From: FEB-22 sp003105195
Lineage (GTDB): Bacteria > Pseudomonadota > Alphaproteobacteria > Rhizobiales > Xanthobacteraceae
DNA length: 64,000 bases
NCBI GenBank assembly: GCA_027493405.1
Contig: JAOSKV010000001.1
Span: forward strand, 371,457 to 435,456
Direction of reading: 5' to 3'
The notes under the pieces were generated by a model. It did no database searches, was not told the DNA's origin, and saw nothing but the letters and a program-made list of their open reading frames with translations. The translations under genes and the position numbers were made by a program. Position 1 is the first letter of the stretch; each line of letters begins with the position of its first letter. This document shows positions 30,303-39,543 of the stretch, in pieces.

Positions 30303-31821
30303 ATGAGTATGGCAGAACACCGCCGTTACCGAGACGAACATCAGGACGATCCCTACGCGCCGCACGGATCGGGCGATGCCGCGCGCAGCCAGCACAACGA
30401 TCCGCTGGCCGAGCTCGCCCGCCTCATCGGCCAGAACGATCCCTTCGCCGAGTTCTCGCGCGCGGGCGCGCGTGCGGCTCCGGCTGAAGAGCCGCAGGCG
30501 CCCGCGCCCCAATGGCTCAACCGCGGCGCCGCCGCCGACGAGTCCGCCGGACCCGTCGCGCACGATCCCTATGCGGCACCGCACGACCCCGCGGCCTACC
30601 ACGGCACGGCCCATGACCGCGGCGGCTACCACCGCTGGGATTACCGCGACGACTATCGCGATGACTATCGCGATGACTATCGCGATGACGTTTCCGCCGC
30701 CGCTGCGCCGCAGGATCCGCGCACCGCGCCCTACGTCCCGCACGACGCCTACGGCCATGCCGCCTATGACGCGCAGGGCTATGACGCGCAGGGCTATCCG
30801 CAGGACGATCCGCGCTATGCGGCCGTCGATCCCTATCGCATGGATTACGACGATGCCTACCGGGCCGCGCCAGGCGAGCTGCCGGCCGACGCGTATTACG
30901 CCGAGGATGCCGCGGCCGGGGCGGGCGACGCGGCGCCGCTCGAGCGCCGCCGCAGCGGGATGGTGACGATCGCGGCCGTGGTCGGCCTCGCGCTCATCGG
31001 CACCGCCGGCGCCTTCGGCTATCGCGCCTTCATGGGCGGCCCCGCCGCGAGCGGCGAGCCGCCGGTGATCAAGGCCGACCCGACGCCCAGCAAGGTGACG
31101 CCCGCCAAGACCGCCGACGCCCAGCCGAACAAGCTGATCTACGATCGTGTCGGCGAGCCCGCCCTGGGCGAGCGTGTGGTGCCGCGCGAGGAGCAGCCCG
31201 TCGAGGTGAAGCCCGTGCAGCCGGTGCGCTCCATCCCGATGGCGCCCGGCGCAGCCGGAACCGCGATGGTCGGTGCGCCGGCCTCCGGCTTCCCGCCCTC
31301 GGTGAACGAGCCGAAGAAGGTGCGCACCATGCCGATCCGGCCCGACCAGCCGGCGGGTGCCCCGGCGGCCGCCCAGGCGCCGCAGCCGCTTCCGCCCCCC
31401 ACCCCGGCGGCGCGTCCGGGGCCGAACCGCGCCCGCGGGGCTCGCCGCCGTCGAGCCGCCCGCGCGCGCCCCGGCGCCCCAGCCGCGCCGCAACGACGGG
31501 CCGATGGCGATTGCGCCGCAGGGGGCGCCGCCGCCCGCCCGCTCGGCCGCCATCCCGGCCCGGGCCGCGACCGGGGGCTATGTGGTCCAGGTCTCCTCGC
31601 AGAAGACCGAGGCCGACGCCCAGGCCTCCTACCGCGCGCTGCAGGCACGGTATTCGAGGGTGCTGACCGGCCGCGACCCGATGATCCGGCGCGTCGATCT
31701 CGGCGACAAGGGCATCTATTACCGCGCCCAGGTGGGTCCCTTCGCGACCGCCGACCAGGCCAACGCGCTCTGCAGCGAGCTCAAGAGCGCCGGCGGCGCC
31801 TGCATCGTCCAAAGGAATTGA
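30303..31821 (+). CDS. SPOR-domain membrane protein, frameshifted
   Basis: Single-span inner-membrane protein that binds septal peptidoglycan stripped of stem peptides. The cytoplasmic N-terminal about 215 residues are low-complexity, rich in Asp, Tyr, Arg, Ala and Pro with short tandem repeats. A transmembrane segment (MVTIAAVVGLALIGTAGAF) follows, then a Pro-rich periplasmic linker. The C-terminal SPOR domain is GYVVQVSSQKTEADAQASYR to YYRAQVGPFATADQANALC. The SPOR part is in another frame because of one extra G in the run at 31437-31440; sequence error is likely. It sits between argS and nagZ, as in most Hyphomicrobiales. Confidence 0.9.
30640..30690 (+). repeat. Short tandem repeat coding RDDY units
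   Basis: A 12-base unit (TATCGCGATGAC and near copies) is repeated about four times, giving consecutive RDDY units in the cytoplasmic tail of the SPOR protein. A second duplication of 15 bases (coding YDAQG) lies near 30767-30796. These are intragenic, in frame, and probably variable in copy number. Confidence 0.8.
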
Positions 31822-31868
31822 ATCGCGGCTCCTTGACCCTTTCGGCCGGCGCGGGCTAAGCCGCGCCG

Positions 31869-32918
31869 ATGAGTCCACGCGCCGTCATCACGGGAGCGGC
31901 CGGAACCACGCTGACGGCCGGGGAGCGCGCGTTCCTGCGCGAGGCCGAGCCCTGGGGCCTCATCGTGTTCAAGCGCAACGTCGAGACTCCGGCGCAGTTG
32001 CGGGCGCTGGTGGACGCGTTCCGCGAGGCCGTGGGCCGCGCCGATGCGCCGGTCCTGGTCGACCAGGAAGGCGGACGCGTGCAGCGCCTCGGGCCTCCGC
32101 ACTGGCGCCACTACCCGCCGGGCGCGGACTACGGACGGCTCTATGCGAGCGACCCCGAGGCGGGCCTCGGGGCGGCGCATCTCGGTGCCCGCCTGATCGC
32201 CCACGACCTCGCCGCGCTCGGCATCACGGTCGATTGCCTGCCGCTCGCCGATGTTCCGGTCGCGGGCGCGGACGCGGTGATCGGCGATCGCGCCTACGGC
32301 ACCGGCGTCGACCAGGTGGTCGCGCTCGCGGCCGCGGTCGCCGAGGGGCTGATGCAGGGTGGCGTGCTGCCGGTGCTCAAGCACATCCCGGGCCATGGCC
32401 GCGCCGCCGCGGACAGCCACGAGCGCCTGCCCACCGTCGATACGCCGCGCATCGAGCTCGCCCGGACCGACTTCGCGGCCTTTCGCCGCCTGTCGGGCCT
32501 GCCCCTGGGGATGACCGCACATGTTGTGTTCAGCGCCATCGACCCGCTCGCGCCGGCCACCACATCGGCCACAATGGTGCGGGAAGTGATTCGCACCGAG
32601 ATCGGATTCGATGGCCTGCTGATGAGCGACGACGTCTCCATGGGAGCCCTTTCGGGCGCGCTCGCCGAGCGCAGCCGCGCGGCTTTCGCGGCCGGCTGCG
32701 ACGTCGTGCTCCACTGCAACGGCCGCCTCGACGAGATGCAGGCGGTCGCGGGTGCGGCGCCGCGACTCGCCGGCGATGCGGCGCGCCGCGCCGCCGCCGC
32801 GCTCGCGGCTCGCCGCGCGCCCGCGCCTTTCGACGCCGCCTCCGCCTGGGACGAGTTCACGGCCTTGCTCGCCGGCGCGCCGGCCGCGCGTCCGGCCCTC
32901 CAGGTGAGCCGGCGATGA
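31869..32918 (+). CDS. nagZ: Beta-N-acetylhexosaminidase NagZ (GH3)
   Basis: Cytoplasmic peptidoglycan-recycling enzyme that removes GlcNAc from GlcNAc-anhydroMurNAc peptides. The 349-residue protein shows GLIVFKRNVETPAQLRALVD, VLVDQEGGRVQRLG, the hallmark KHIPGHGRAAADSHERLP (catalytic His loop), and LLMSDDVSMGAL with the nucleophile Asp. It sits between the SPOR gene and scpA, overlapping scpA by 4 bases (ATGA). Confidence 0.95.
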   Translation: MSPRAVITGAAGTTLTAGERAFLREAEPWGLIVFKRNVETPAQLRALVDAFREAVGRADAPVLVDQEGGRVQRLGPPHWRHYPPGADYGRLYASDPEAGLGAAHLGARLIAHDLAALGITVDCLPLADVPVAGADAVIGDRAYGTGVDQVVALAAAVAEGLMQGGVLPVLKHIPGHGRAAADSHERLPTVDTPRIELARTDFAAFRRLSGLPLGMTAHVVFSAIDPLAPATTSATMVREVIRTEIGFDGLLMSDDVSMGALSGALAERSRAAFAAGCDVVLHCNGRLDEMQAVAGAAPRLAGDAARRAAAALAARRAPAPFDAASAWDEFTALLAGAPAARPALQVSRR

Positions 32919-33748
32919 GCACGGACGACGCCACCGTCGACACCGCGATGAGCGACGACCGCGCCTCGCACGAGCCGGCGCTGATCGTCGACGTGGAGGG
33001 CTTCGAGGGCCCGCTCGACCTGCTGCTCACGCTCGCGCGCCAGCAGAAGGTCGACCTCGCGCGCATCTCGATCCTGGCGCTCGCCAACCAGTACCTCGCC
33101 TTCATCGAAGCGGCGCGCAAGCTGCGCCTCGAGCTCGCCGCCGACTATCTCGTGATGGCGGCCTGGCTCGCCTATCTCAAGTCGCGGCTGCTGATCCCGG
33201 AGACGGGCGGCGACGGCGGTCCGAGCGCGGAGGAGATGGCGGCCTCGCTCGCGCTGCGGCTGCGGCGGCTGGAGGCGATCCGCGCCGCCGCCGAGCAGCT
33301 GGTCAACCGTCCGCAGCTCGGCCGCGACGTGTTCGCCCGCGGCGCGCCCGAGCCGATCGTCGACATCAAGCGGCCCGAATGGAACGCGACCCTCTACGAC
33401 CTGCTCTCCGCCTATGCGCGCCAGCGCCAGAAGACGGCGCTCGCCCATGTCCGCCTGGCGGTGCGCAAGACCTGGTCGCTCGCGGAGGCGCGCCAGGCGC
33501 TGGAGCGCCTGGTCGGCGCCACCGCGGAATGGAACCGTCTCGACGACTACTTGATCGCCTATGTGGTCGAGCCCGCGATGCGGGCCACCGTCTTCGCCTC
33601 GAGCTTCGCGGCCGTGCTGGAGCTCGTGCGCGAGGGCTCGGTCGAGGTGCAGCAGAGCACGCCCTACGCCCCGATCTACCTGCGCAAGCGCGCGAATGGC
33701 GAGCCGGCCGGCGACACGGCGCCGGCTGGCGAAACGACACAACAATGA
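32915..33748 (+). CDS. scpA: Segregation and condensation protein A
   Basis: Kleisin subunit of the SMC-ScpAB condensin, 277 residues. The N-terminal SMC-binding helix is conserved (FEGPLDLLLTLARQQKVDLA, then ISILALANQYLAFIE), followed by AADYLVMAAWLAYLKSRLLI, which is diagnostic, and a C-terminal winged helix. ATGA overlap with nagZ and 16 bases to scpB indicate one operon. Confidence 0.95.
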   Translation: MSTDDATVDTAMSDDRASHEPALIVDVEGFEGPLDLLLTLARQQKVDLARISILALANQYLAFIEAARKLRLELAADYLVMAAWLAYLKSRLLIPETGGDGGPSAEEMAASLALRLRRLEAIRAAAEQLVNRPQLGRDVFARGAPEPIVDIKRPEWNATLYDLLSAYARQRQKTALAHVRLAVRKTWSLAEARQALERLVGATAEWNRLDDYLIAYVVEPAMRATVFASSFAAVLELVREGSVEVQQSTPYAPIYLRKRANGEPAGDTAPAGETTQQ

Positions 33749-33764
33749 CAAGGAGGCCGTCCCC

Positions 33765-34502
33765 ATGATGGGTCTGGCGAGACCGCGCCAAGTCGTGACC
33801 GAGGACGAGGCCGTGACGGAGAACGAAGCCGTCGGCGAGGACGAGCAGGCGGCCCGCCCCGAGGAGCTGCGCCTGATCGAGGCGCTGCTGTTCGCGGCCG
33901 GCGAGCCCCTGGACGAGAAGACCCTGCGCGATCGCCTGCCCGAAGGCGTCGACGTGGCGGCCGCGATGCGCCGCCTGCAGGCCGACTACGCGCCGCGCGG
34001 AGTCAACCTGGTGCGCATCGGCGGCAAGTGGACCTTCCGTACCGCCAACGACCTCGCCTGGCTCCTGTCGCGCGAGGCCGTCGAGCCGAAGAAGCTCTCG
34101 CGCGCCGCGATCGAGACTCTGGCGATCATCGCCTACCATCAACCGGTGACGCGCGCCGAGATCGAGGAGATCCGCGGCGTCTCCACCTCCAAGGGCACGG
34201 TCGACGTGTTGCTCGAGACCGGCTGGATCCGCCCGCGCGGCCGGCGCAAGGCGCCGGGCCGTCCGCTCACCTACGGCACCACCGAGGCCTTCCTGGCGCA
34301 TTTCGGCCTGGAAGGCGTCGGCGACCTGCCGGGCCTGGACGAGCTCAAGGGCACCGGCCTGTTCGACGGCCGCCTGCCGGCGGGCTTCAGCGTGCCGGTT
34401 CCCTCCGACGATTCCGCCCTGCACGAGGACGAGGAGCCGCTCGAGCCGGGGGACCTGGATCTCGGGCTCGCGCCGCGTCCGAGCGGCGAGGGCGGGGAGT
34501 GA
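33765..34502 (+). CDS. scpB: Segregation and condensation protein B
   Basis: Dimeric winged-helix partner of ScpA, 245 residues. Conserved blocks: LRLIEALLFAAGEPLDEKTL, RIGGKWTFRTANDLAWLL, ETLAIIAYHQPVTRAEIEEI, RGVSTSKGTVDVLLETGWI and GRPLTYGTTEAFLAHFGL. An AGGAGG ribosome site is 8 bases before the ATG at 33765. The acidic C-terminal tail is not conserved. Confidence 0.95.
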   Translation: MMGLARPRQVVTEDEAVTENEAVGEDEQAARPEELRLIEALLFAAGEPLDEKTLRDRLPEGVDVAAAMRRLQADYAPRGVNLVRIGGKWTFRTANDLAWLLSREAVEPKKLSRAAIETLAIIAYHQPVTRAEIEEIRGVSTSKGTVDVLLETGWIRPRGRRKAPGRPLTYGTTEAFLAHFGLEGVGDLPGLDELKGTGLFDGRLPAGFSVPVPSDDSALHEDEEPLEPGDLDLGLAPRPSGEGGE

Positions 34503-34506
34503 GGCT

Positions 34507-35622
34507 TTGCCCGAGTCCCGCGGCGAGGAGGCCGGCTGGTTCCGCCGGACCCGGAGGGCGCGGACGCCCGCCACGATCGCGGCGCGGCTGACCTACGAGC
34601 GCGTGACCCACCGCTACGGCGACGTGCCGGCGGTGACCGAGTTCGACCTCGACGTCGCGCCGGGCGAGATCGTCGCCTTGGTGGGGCCGTCGGGCTGCGG
34701 CAAGACGACCCTGCTGCGGCTCGCCGCCGGCGTGGAGCGGCCGAGCAGCGGCCGCATCCTGATCAACGCGCGCGAGGTCGCGGGCGATACGGCCTTCGAG
34801 CCGCCCGAGAGGCGCGGCGTCGGCCTGATGTTCCAGGACTTCGCGCTGTTCCCGCATCTCACCAACCTCGCCAATGTCATGTTCGGCCTGCGTGCGCTGC
34901 CGCGCGCCGATGCCGAGCACGAGGCGATGCAGGCGTTGGCGCGCGTGGGGCTCGCCGACTACGCGCAGGCCTATCCGCACATGCTCTCGGGCGGCGAGCA
35001 GCAGCGCGTCGCGCTCGCGCGCGCCGTGGCGCCTCGGCCGAGCGTGCTCTTGATGGACGAGCCCTTCTCGGGCCTCGACCGGCGGCTGCGCGACGAGGTG
35101 CGCGGCGAGACCGTGCATGTGCTGCGCGAGGCCCGCGCCACCTGCCTGATCGTGACCCACGACCCCGAGGAGGCCATGCGCATGGCGGACCGCATCGCGT
35201 TGATGCGCGCCGGCCGCCTGGTGCAGATCGACGAGCCGGGCGCGATCTACCGCCGGCCCGCGGGCCTGTTCGCCGCGCGCTTCTTCTGCGAGCTCAACGA
35301 GGTGAGCGGAACCGTGCGCGGCGGGATGGCGGAGACCGCGGTCGGGCGATTTGCCGCGCCCGGCCTGGCCGAGGGCGCGGCCGCGGTGGTGACCATCCGG
35401 CCGCAGGGCATTCGCGTCGGCCCGGAGGGGCAGGGGATCCCGGGGCGCCTCGAGACGCGCCGGTTTCTCGGCGAGGTGGAGCTTCTCGAGGTGGTGGTTA
35501 ACGGGCTCGAGGAACCCCTGAAGGCGCGCGTCCGCGAGCCGGTTTCCGCAGCCCCGCGCAGCGACGTGGGTGTGACCATCGATGCGGGCGAAGTCCTTGT
35601 TTTTGCCGCGTCCGAAGCCTAG
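34507..35622 (+). CDS. Orphan ABC transporter ATP-binding protein (FbpC-like)
   Basis: Cytoplasmic ATPase of a CUT1/iron(III)-type importer, 371 residues. Walker A GPSGCGKTT, Q-loop MFQDFALFPHLTNLANVMFG, signature LSGGEQQRVALARA, Walker B VLLMDEPFSGLD, H-loop VTHDPEEAM, and a C-terminal TOBE-like region (VTIRPQGIRVGP). It starts with TTG four bases after scpB, so it is read from the scpAB transcript. No permease or binding protein is adjacent, which is unusual; in many relatives tatA directly follows scpB. Its partner must be encoded elsewhere. Confidence 0.88.
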   Translation: MPESRGEEAGWFRRTRRARTPATIAARLTYERVTHRYGDVPAVTEFDLDVAPGEIVALVGPSGCGKTTLLRLAAGVERPSSGRILINAREVAGDTAFEPPERRGVGLMFQDFALFPHLTNLANVMFGLRALPRADAEHEAMQALARVGLADYAQAYPHMLSGGEQQRVALARAVAPRPSVLLMDEPFSGLDRRLRDEVRGETVHVLREARATCLIVTHDPEEAMRMADRIALMRAGRLVQIDEPGAIYRRPAGLFAARFFCELNEVSGTVRGGMAETAVGRFAAPGLAEGAAAVVTIRPQGIRVGPEGQGIPGRLETRRFLGEVELLEVVVNGLEEPLKARVREPVSAAPRSDVGVTIDAGEVLVFAASEA

Positions 35623-35730
35623 GTTGACCCTGAGACGTGCGCGTCCGGACGAGGCGAGCCGCGGTTCGCCGGGCGGATGTCGCGCAAGCATGAGTGGCGG
35701 GTCGCGGCCCGTCGGCGCGGAGGGTTTCCG

Positions 35731-35976
35731 ATGGGTTCACTGAGCATCTGGCACTGGATCGTCGTCATCGTCGTGGTGCTGCTGCTCTTCGGCCGGGGCA
35801 AGATCTCCGAGCTGATGGGCGACATGGCGCAGGGCATCAAGGCTTTCAAGAAGGGCATGTCCGAGGACGAGGCCGCCAAGGCCGAGCCGGCGAAGAACGA
35901 GCCGGTCAAGACCATCGATCACCAGCCCGGGGCCACGACCGCCCAGCCCCAGACCGAGGCGCACAAGGCCGGCTGA
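35731..35976 (+). CDS. tatA: Twin-arginine translocase subunit TatA
   Basis: Pore-forming subunit of the Tat pathway, 81 residues: one N-terminal span (IWHWIVVIVVVLLLFG), the hinge GRGKISELMGDMAQGIKAF and amphipathic helix, then an acidic/Lys tail. A GGAGGG site precedes the ATG at 35731. First gene of tatABC. Confidence 0.96.
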   Translation: MGSLSIWHWIVVIVVVLLLFGRGKISELMGDMAQGIKAFKKGMSEDEAAKAEPAKNEPVKTIDHQPGATTAQPQTEAHKAG

Positions 35977-36085
35977 GACCCTGCGGGTCCGGCGCCCGGA
36001 CGAGCGGCGCGCCGCGTGAGGAGCGCGAGCCGCGTGAGGGTCGCCGACCCGGCGAGGGTCCGCGCCCCTTGGAGTTGAGACGTCC

Positions 36086-36523
36086 ATGTTCGACATCGGG
36101 TGGAGCGAGCTCGTCATCATCGGCATGGTGGCGCTGGTCGTCATCGGGCCGAAGGAGCTGCCCACGGTCCTGCGCACCGTCGGACAGTGGATGGGCAAGG
36201 TGCGCCGCATGGCCTCCGAGTTCCAGGGCCAGTTCCAGGAGGCGATGCGCGAAGCCGAGATGGAGGAGCTGAAGAAGAACGTGGACTCGCTCAACCAGGC
36301 GGCCACGGACCTCACTTCCGGCTTCGATCCGATCGGCGACGTCGAGAAGGACCTCAACAAGACCTTCGACGCCGACCGGCTCACCCCGGGCCAGGGCCTG
36401 GCCGACACCGCGGCTGCCGCGCCGGCCGCGCCCGCGAGCCCGCCGCCCGAGCCGCCTCCGTCGAGCGAGGGCGCAGCCGAGCCGGAGCCGCGTCCGGCGA
36501 CGGCCGGGAGCGGCGCCACATGA
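36086..36523 (+). CDS. tatB: Twin-arginine translocase subunit TatB
   Basis: Substrate-receptor subunit, 145 residues. N-terminus MFDIGWSELVIIGMVALVVI with GPKELPTVLRTVGQWMGKVR, the TatB hallmark, then a long amphipathic helix (SEFQGQFQEAMREAEMEELK) and a Pro/Ala/Glu-rich tail. Its stop overlaps the tatC start (ATGA). Confidence 0.96.
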   Translation: MFDIGWSELVIIGMVALVVIGPKELPTVLRTVGQWMGKVRRMASEFQGQFQEAMREAEMEELKKNVDSLNQAATDLTSGFDPIGDVEKDLNKTFDADRLTPGQGLADTAAAAPAAPASPPPEPPPSSEGAAEPEPRPATAGSGAT

Positions 36524-37332
36524 GGAGCGACGACGAGGAGAAGGAGATCGAGGCCACCAAGGCGCCGCTGATGGAGCACCTGATCGAGCTGCGCTCGCGG
36601 CTGATCAAGGCGCTCGTCGCCTTCGCGATCGCCTTCATCGCCTGCTTCGCCTTCGCCAAGCAGATCTACAACGTGCTGGTCTGGCCCTTCGTCTGGGTCG
36701 CCGGACCCGAAGCGACCAAGTTCATCTACACGGCGCTGCTCGAATACTTCCTCACCCAGCTCAAGCTCGCGATGTTCGGCGCCGCCTTCATCTCGTTCCC
36801 GGTGGTGGCGGCCCAGATCTACATGTTCGTGGCGCCCGGCCTCTACCGCAACGAGCGCCAGGCCTTCGTGCCCTATCTGGTCGCGACGCCGGTGTTCTTC
36901 GCGCTCGGCTCGATGATGGTCTATTTCCTGGTGATGCCGCTGCTGGTGCGCTTCTCGCTCGGCATGCAGCAGACCGGCATCGAAGGCCAGGCCGACATCG
37001 CGCTGCTGCCCAAGGTCGGCGAGTATCTCTCGCTGATGATGTCGCTCGTCTTCGCCTTCGGCATCGCCTTCCAGCTGCCCGTGATCCTGACCCTGCTGGC
37101 GCGCGTCGGGATCCTCACCTCCGAGCAGCTCAGGACCAAGCGGCGCTACTTCATCGTCGGCGCCTTCGTGCTCGCCGCGATCCTCACGCCCCCCGACGTG
37201 ATCAGCCAGCTCTCGCTTGCGATACCGCTGATGATTCTCTACGAGGCCTCGATCTGGGCGGCGCGGATCGTCGAGAAGAAGCCGGCGCCGGCCGCTCCAC
37301 CGGCCACGCCGGAGGCCAATCCGGCGGAGTGA
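36520..37332 (+). CDS. tatC: Twin-arginine translocase subunit TatC
   Basis: Six-span receptor that recognises the RR signal, 270 residues. Conserved: MEHLIELRSRLIKALVAF, YTALLEYFLTQLKLAMFGAA, FVAPGLYRNERQAFVPYL, FGIAFQLPVILTLLARVGIL, RRYFIVGAFVLAAILTPPDV. Overlaps tatB by 4 bases and is followed by serS, a very common alphaproteobacterial order. Confidence 0.97.
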   Translation: MRSDDEEKEIEATKAPLMEHLIELRSRLIKALVAFAIAFIACFAFAKQIYNVLVWPFVWVAGPEATKFIYTALLEYFLTQLKLAMFGAAFISFPVVAAQIYMFVAPGLYRNERQAFVPYLVATPVFFALGSMMVYFLVMPLLVRFSLGMQQTGIEGQADIALLPKVGEYLSLMMSLVFAFGIAFQLPVILTLLARVGILTSEQLRTKRRYFIVGAFVLAAILTPPDVISQLSLAIPLMILYEASIWAARIVEKKPAPAAPPATPEANPAE

Positions 37333-37431
37333 CGGCTCGCGTATCATCGCGTCGGATCGGCCGACTGATTCGTGGGGCCCGGCATCGCGTCGGGCTTTCG
37401 CGTTCTGCGGCCCGCTACTCGGGGCACGGCC

Positions 37432-38751
37432 ATGCACGACATCAGATGGATCCGCGACAATCCCGACGCCTTCGACCGTGCGCTGGCGCGGCGCGGCCTG
37501 CCGGGCGAGGCGCAGCGCCTGGTCGCGATCGACGAGCGCCGCCGCGCGGTGATCGCCAGGCTCGAGGCCGCCCAGGCCCGCCGCAACGCGGCGTCACGGG
37601 AGATCGGCGAGGCCAAGAAAGCCAGGGACGAGGCGCGCGCACAGGGCCTGATGCGGGAGGTCGGCGAGCTCAAGATGTCGATCCCCGCCATGGAGGCCGA
37701 GGAGAAAGCCACCTCCGAGGAACTGCGCTCGGCGCTCGCGCAGATCCCCAACATGCCGCTCGCCGACGTGCCGGACGGCGCCGACGAGCACGGCAATGTC
37801 GAGCACCACCGCTTCGGCGCCAGGCGCGACTACGGCTTCGCCGCGCGGCAGCATTTCGAGCTCGGCGAGTCGCTCGGCGCCATGGACTTCGAGGCCGCCG
37901 CGAGGATGTCCGGCGCCCGTTTCGTCGTGCTCAAGCGCGGCCTCGCGCGCCTCGAGCGCGCGCTCGCCCAGTTCATGCTCGACCTGCACACGGGCGAGCA
38001 CGGCTATATCGAGGTCTCGCCGCCGCTGCTGGTGCGCGATGCAACCATGTACGGCACCGCGCAGCTGCCGAAATTCCTCGACGACCAGTTCTCGGTCCAT
38101 GCGGGCCTGTCGGGCTCCGCGGCCGAGGACGGAGCCGCGAGCCATTTCTGGCTCATCCCGACCGCCGAGGTCCCGCTCACCAACCTGGTGCGCGAGGCGA
38201 TCGTCGAGGAGGCCGAGCTGCCGATGCGCTTCACGGCCTGCACGCCCTGCTTCCGCGCCGAGGCCGGCGCCGCCGGCAAGGACACGCGCGGCATGATCCG
38301 CCAGCACCAGTTCACCAAGGTGGAGCTGGTCTCGGTCACCACGCCGGAGGCGAGCCGCGACGAGCACGAGCGCATGCTGGCCTGCGCCGAGGAGGTGCTG
38401 CGCCGTCTCGACCTGCACTACCGCGTGGTCACGCTGTGCACCGGCGACATGGGCTTCGCCGCGCAGAAGACCTACGACATCGAGGTCTGGCTGCCGGGAC
38501 AGGGGGCCTATCGCGAGATCTCCTCCTGCTCGGTCTGCGGCGAGTTCCAGGCGCGCCGCATGGACGCGCGCTACCGCACCCGGGAGAGCCGCCAGGTGCG
38601 CCACGTCCACACCCTGAACGGCTCCGGCGTCGCGGTCGGCCGCGCCTTGATCGCCGTCATGGAGACCTATCAGCAACCGGACGGATCGATCGCCGTGCCC
38701 GACGTGCTACAGAGCTACATGGGCGGCACCACCCGCATCGAAGCCGCCTGA
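37432..38751 (+). CDS. serS: Seryl-tRNA synthetase
   Basis: Class II synthetase charging tRNA-Ser and tRNA-Sec, 439 residues. The N-terminal coiled coil (IARLEAAQARRNAASREIGE) is followed by motif 2 (CFRAEAGAAGKDTRGMIRQH with QFTKVELV) and motif 3 (NGSGVAVGRALIAVMETYQQ). ATG at 37432 starts MHDIRWIRDNP, as in relatives; an upstream in-frame ATG would add 20 residues. Confidence 0.97.
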   Translation: MHDIRWIRDNPDAFDRALARRGLPGEAQRLVAIDERRRAVIARLEAAQARRNAASREIGEAKKARDEARAQGLMREVGELKMSIPAMEAEEKATSEELRSALAQIPNMPLADVPDGADEHGNVEHHRFGARRDYGFAARQHFELGESLGAMDFEAAARMSGARFVVLKRGLARLERALAQFMLDLHTGEHGYIEVSPPLLVRDATMYGTAQLPKFLDDQFSVHAGLSGSAAEDGAASHFWLIPTAEVPLTNLVREAIVEEAELPMRFTACTPCFRAEAGAAGKDTRGMIRQHQFTKVELVSVTTPEASRDEHERMLACAEEVLRRLDLHYRVVTLCTGDMGFAAQKTYDIEVWLPGQGAYREISSCSVCGEFQARRMDARYRTRESRQVRHVHTLNGSGVAVGRALIAVMETYQQPDGSIAVPDVLQSYMGGTTRIEAA

Positions 38752-38778
38752 GTCCGAGGATCCGAGAACCCCAAGCGC

Positions 38779-39543
38779 ATGCGCATCCTGGTCACGAATG
38801 ACGACGGCATCCACGCACCGGGCCTGGACGTCTGCGTCCAGATCGCCCGCGCGCTCTCGGACGACGTCTGGGTGGTGGCGCCCGAGACCGACCAGTCCGG
38901 CGTCTCCCACTCCCTGTCGCTCAACGATCCCCTGCGGCTGCGCGAGACCGGCTCGCACCGCTTCGCCGTCAAGGGCACGCCGACCGACTGCATCATCATG
39001 GCGGTGCGCCACATCATGGCCGAGCATCCGCCCGATCTGGTGCTCTCGGGCGTCAATCGCGGGCAGAACGTCGCCGAGGACGTGACCTATTCGGGCACCG
39101 TCGCGGGCGCGATCGAGGGCACCGTGCTGGGGGTTCCCTCCTTCGCGCTGTCGCAGGCCTACGGCCCGACGACGCGCGACCGTCCGCATTGGGAGACCGG
39201 GATCCGCCACGGTCCGGGCCTGATCCGCCAGGTGCTCGACGAGGGGCTGCCGCGCGACGTGCTGGTCAACGTGAACTTCCCGGACTGCGAACCCGATGCG
39301 GTCGCGGGCATCGCGGTCAGCGTGCAGGGCAAGCGCGACCAGGAGCTGCTGCGCATCGAGCCGCGCCACGACGGTCGCGGCAATCCGTATTACTGGCTGG
39401 CCTTCGCCCGACGCGAGCGGCCGACGCCCCGCCCCGGAACCGACCTCGCAGCCGTCGCCAACAATCGCATCGCGGTGACGCCCTTGCGCCTCGACATGAC
39501 GGACGAGCCGTTCATGACGCGCCTTGCCGAGCTGTTTGCATGA
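38779..39543 (+). CDS. surE: 5'/3'-nucleotidase SurE
   Basis: Stationary-phase survival phosphatase acting on nucleoside monophosphates, 254 residues. Metal site NDDGIHAPGL, VVAPETDQSGVSHSLSL, KGTPTDC, and VLSGVNRGQNVAEDVTYSGT are all intact. Overlaps pcm by 4 bases. Confidence 0.96.
   Translation: MRILVTNDDGIHAPGLDVCVQIARALSDDVWVVAPETDQSGVSHSLSLNDPLRLRETGSHRFAVKGTPTDCIIMAVRHIMAEHPPDLVLSGVNRGQNVAEDVTYSGTVAGAIEGTVLGVPSFALSQAYGPTTRDRPHWETGIRHGPGLIRQVLDEGLPRDVLVNVNFPDCEPDAVAGIAVSVQGKRDQELLRIEPRHDGRGNPYYWLAFARRERPTPRPGTDLAAVANNRIAVTPLRLDMTDEPFMTRLAELFA

Noticed and set aside
30640..30690. Regular short repeats considered as a CRISPR array
   Set aside because: Units are 12 bases, contiguous, in frame and coding; there are no unique spacers and no cas genes.
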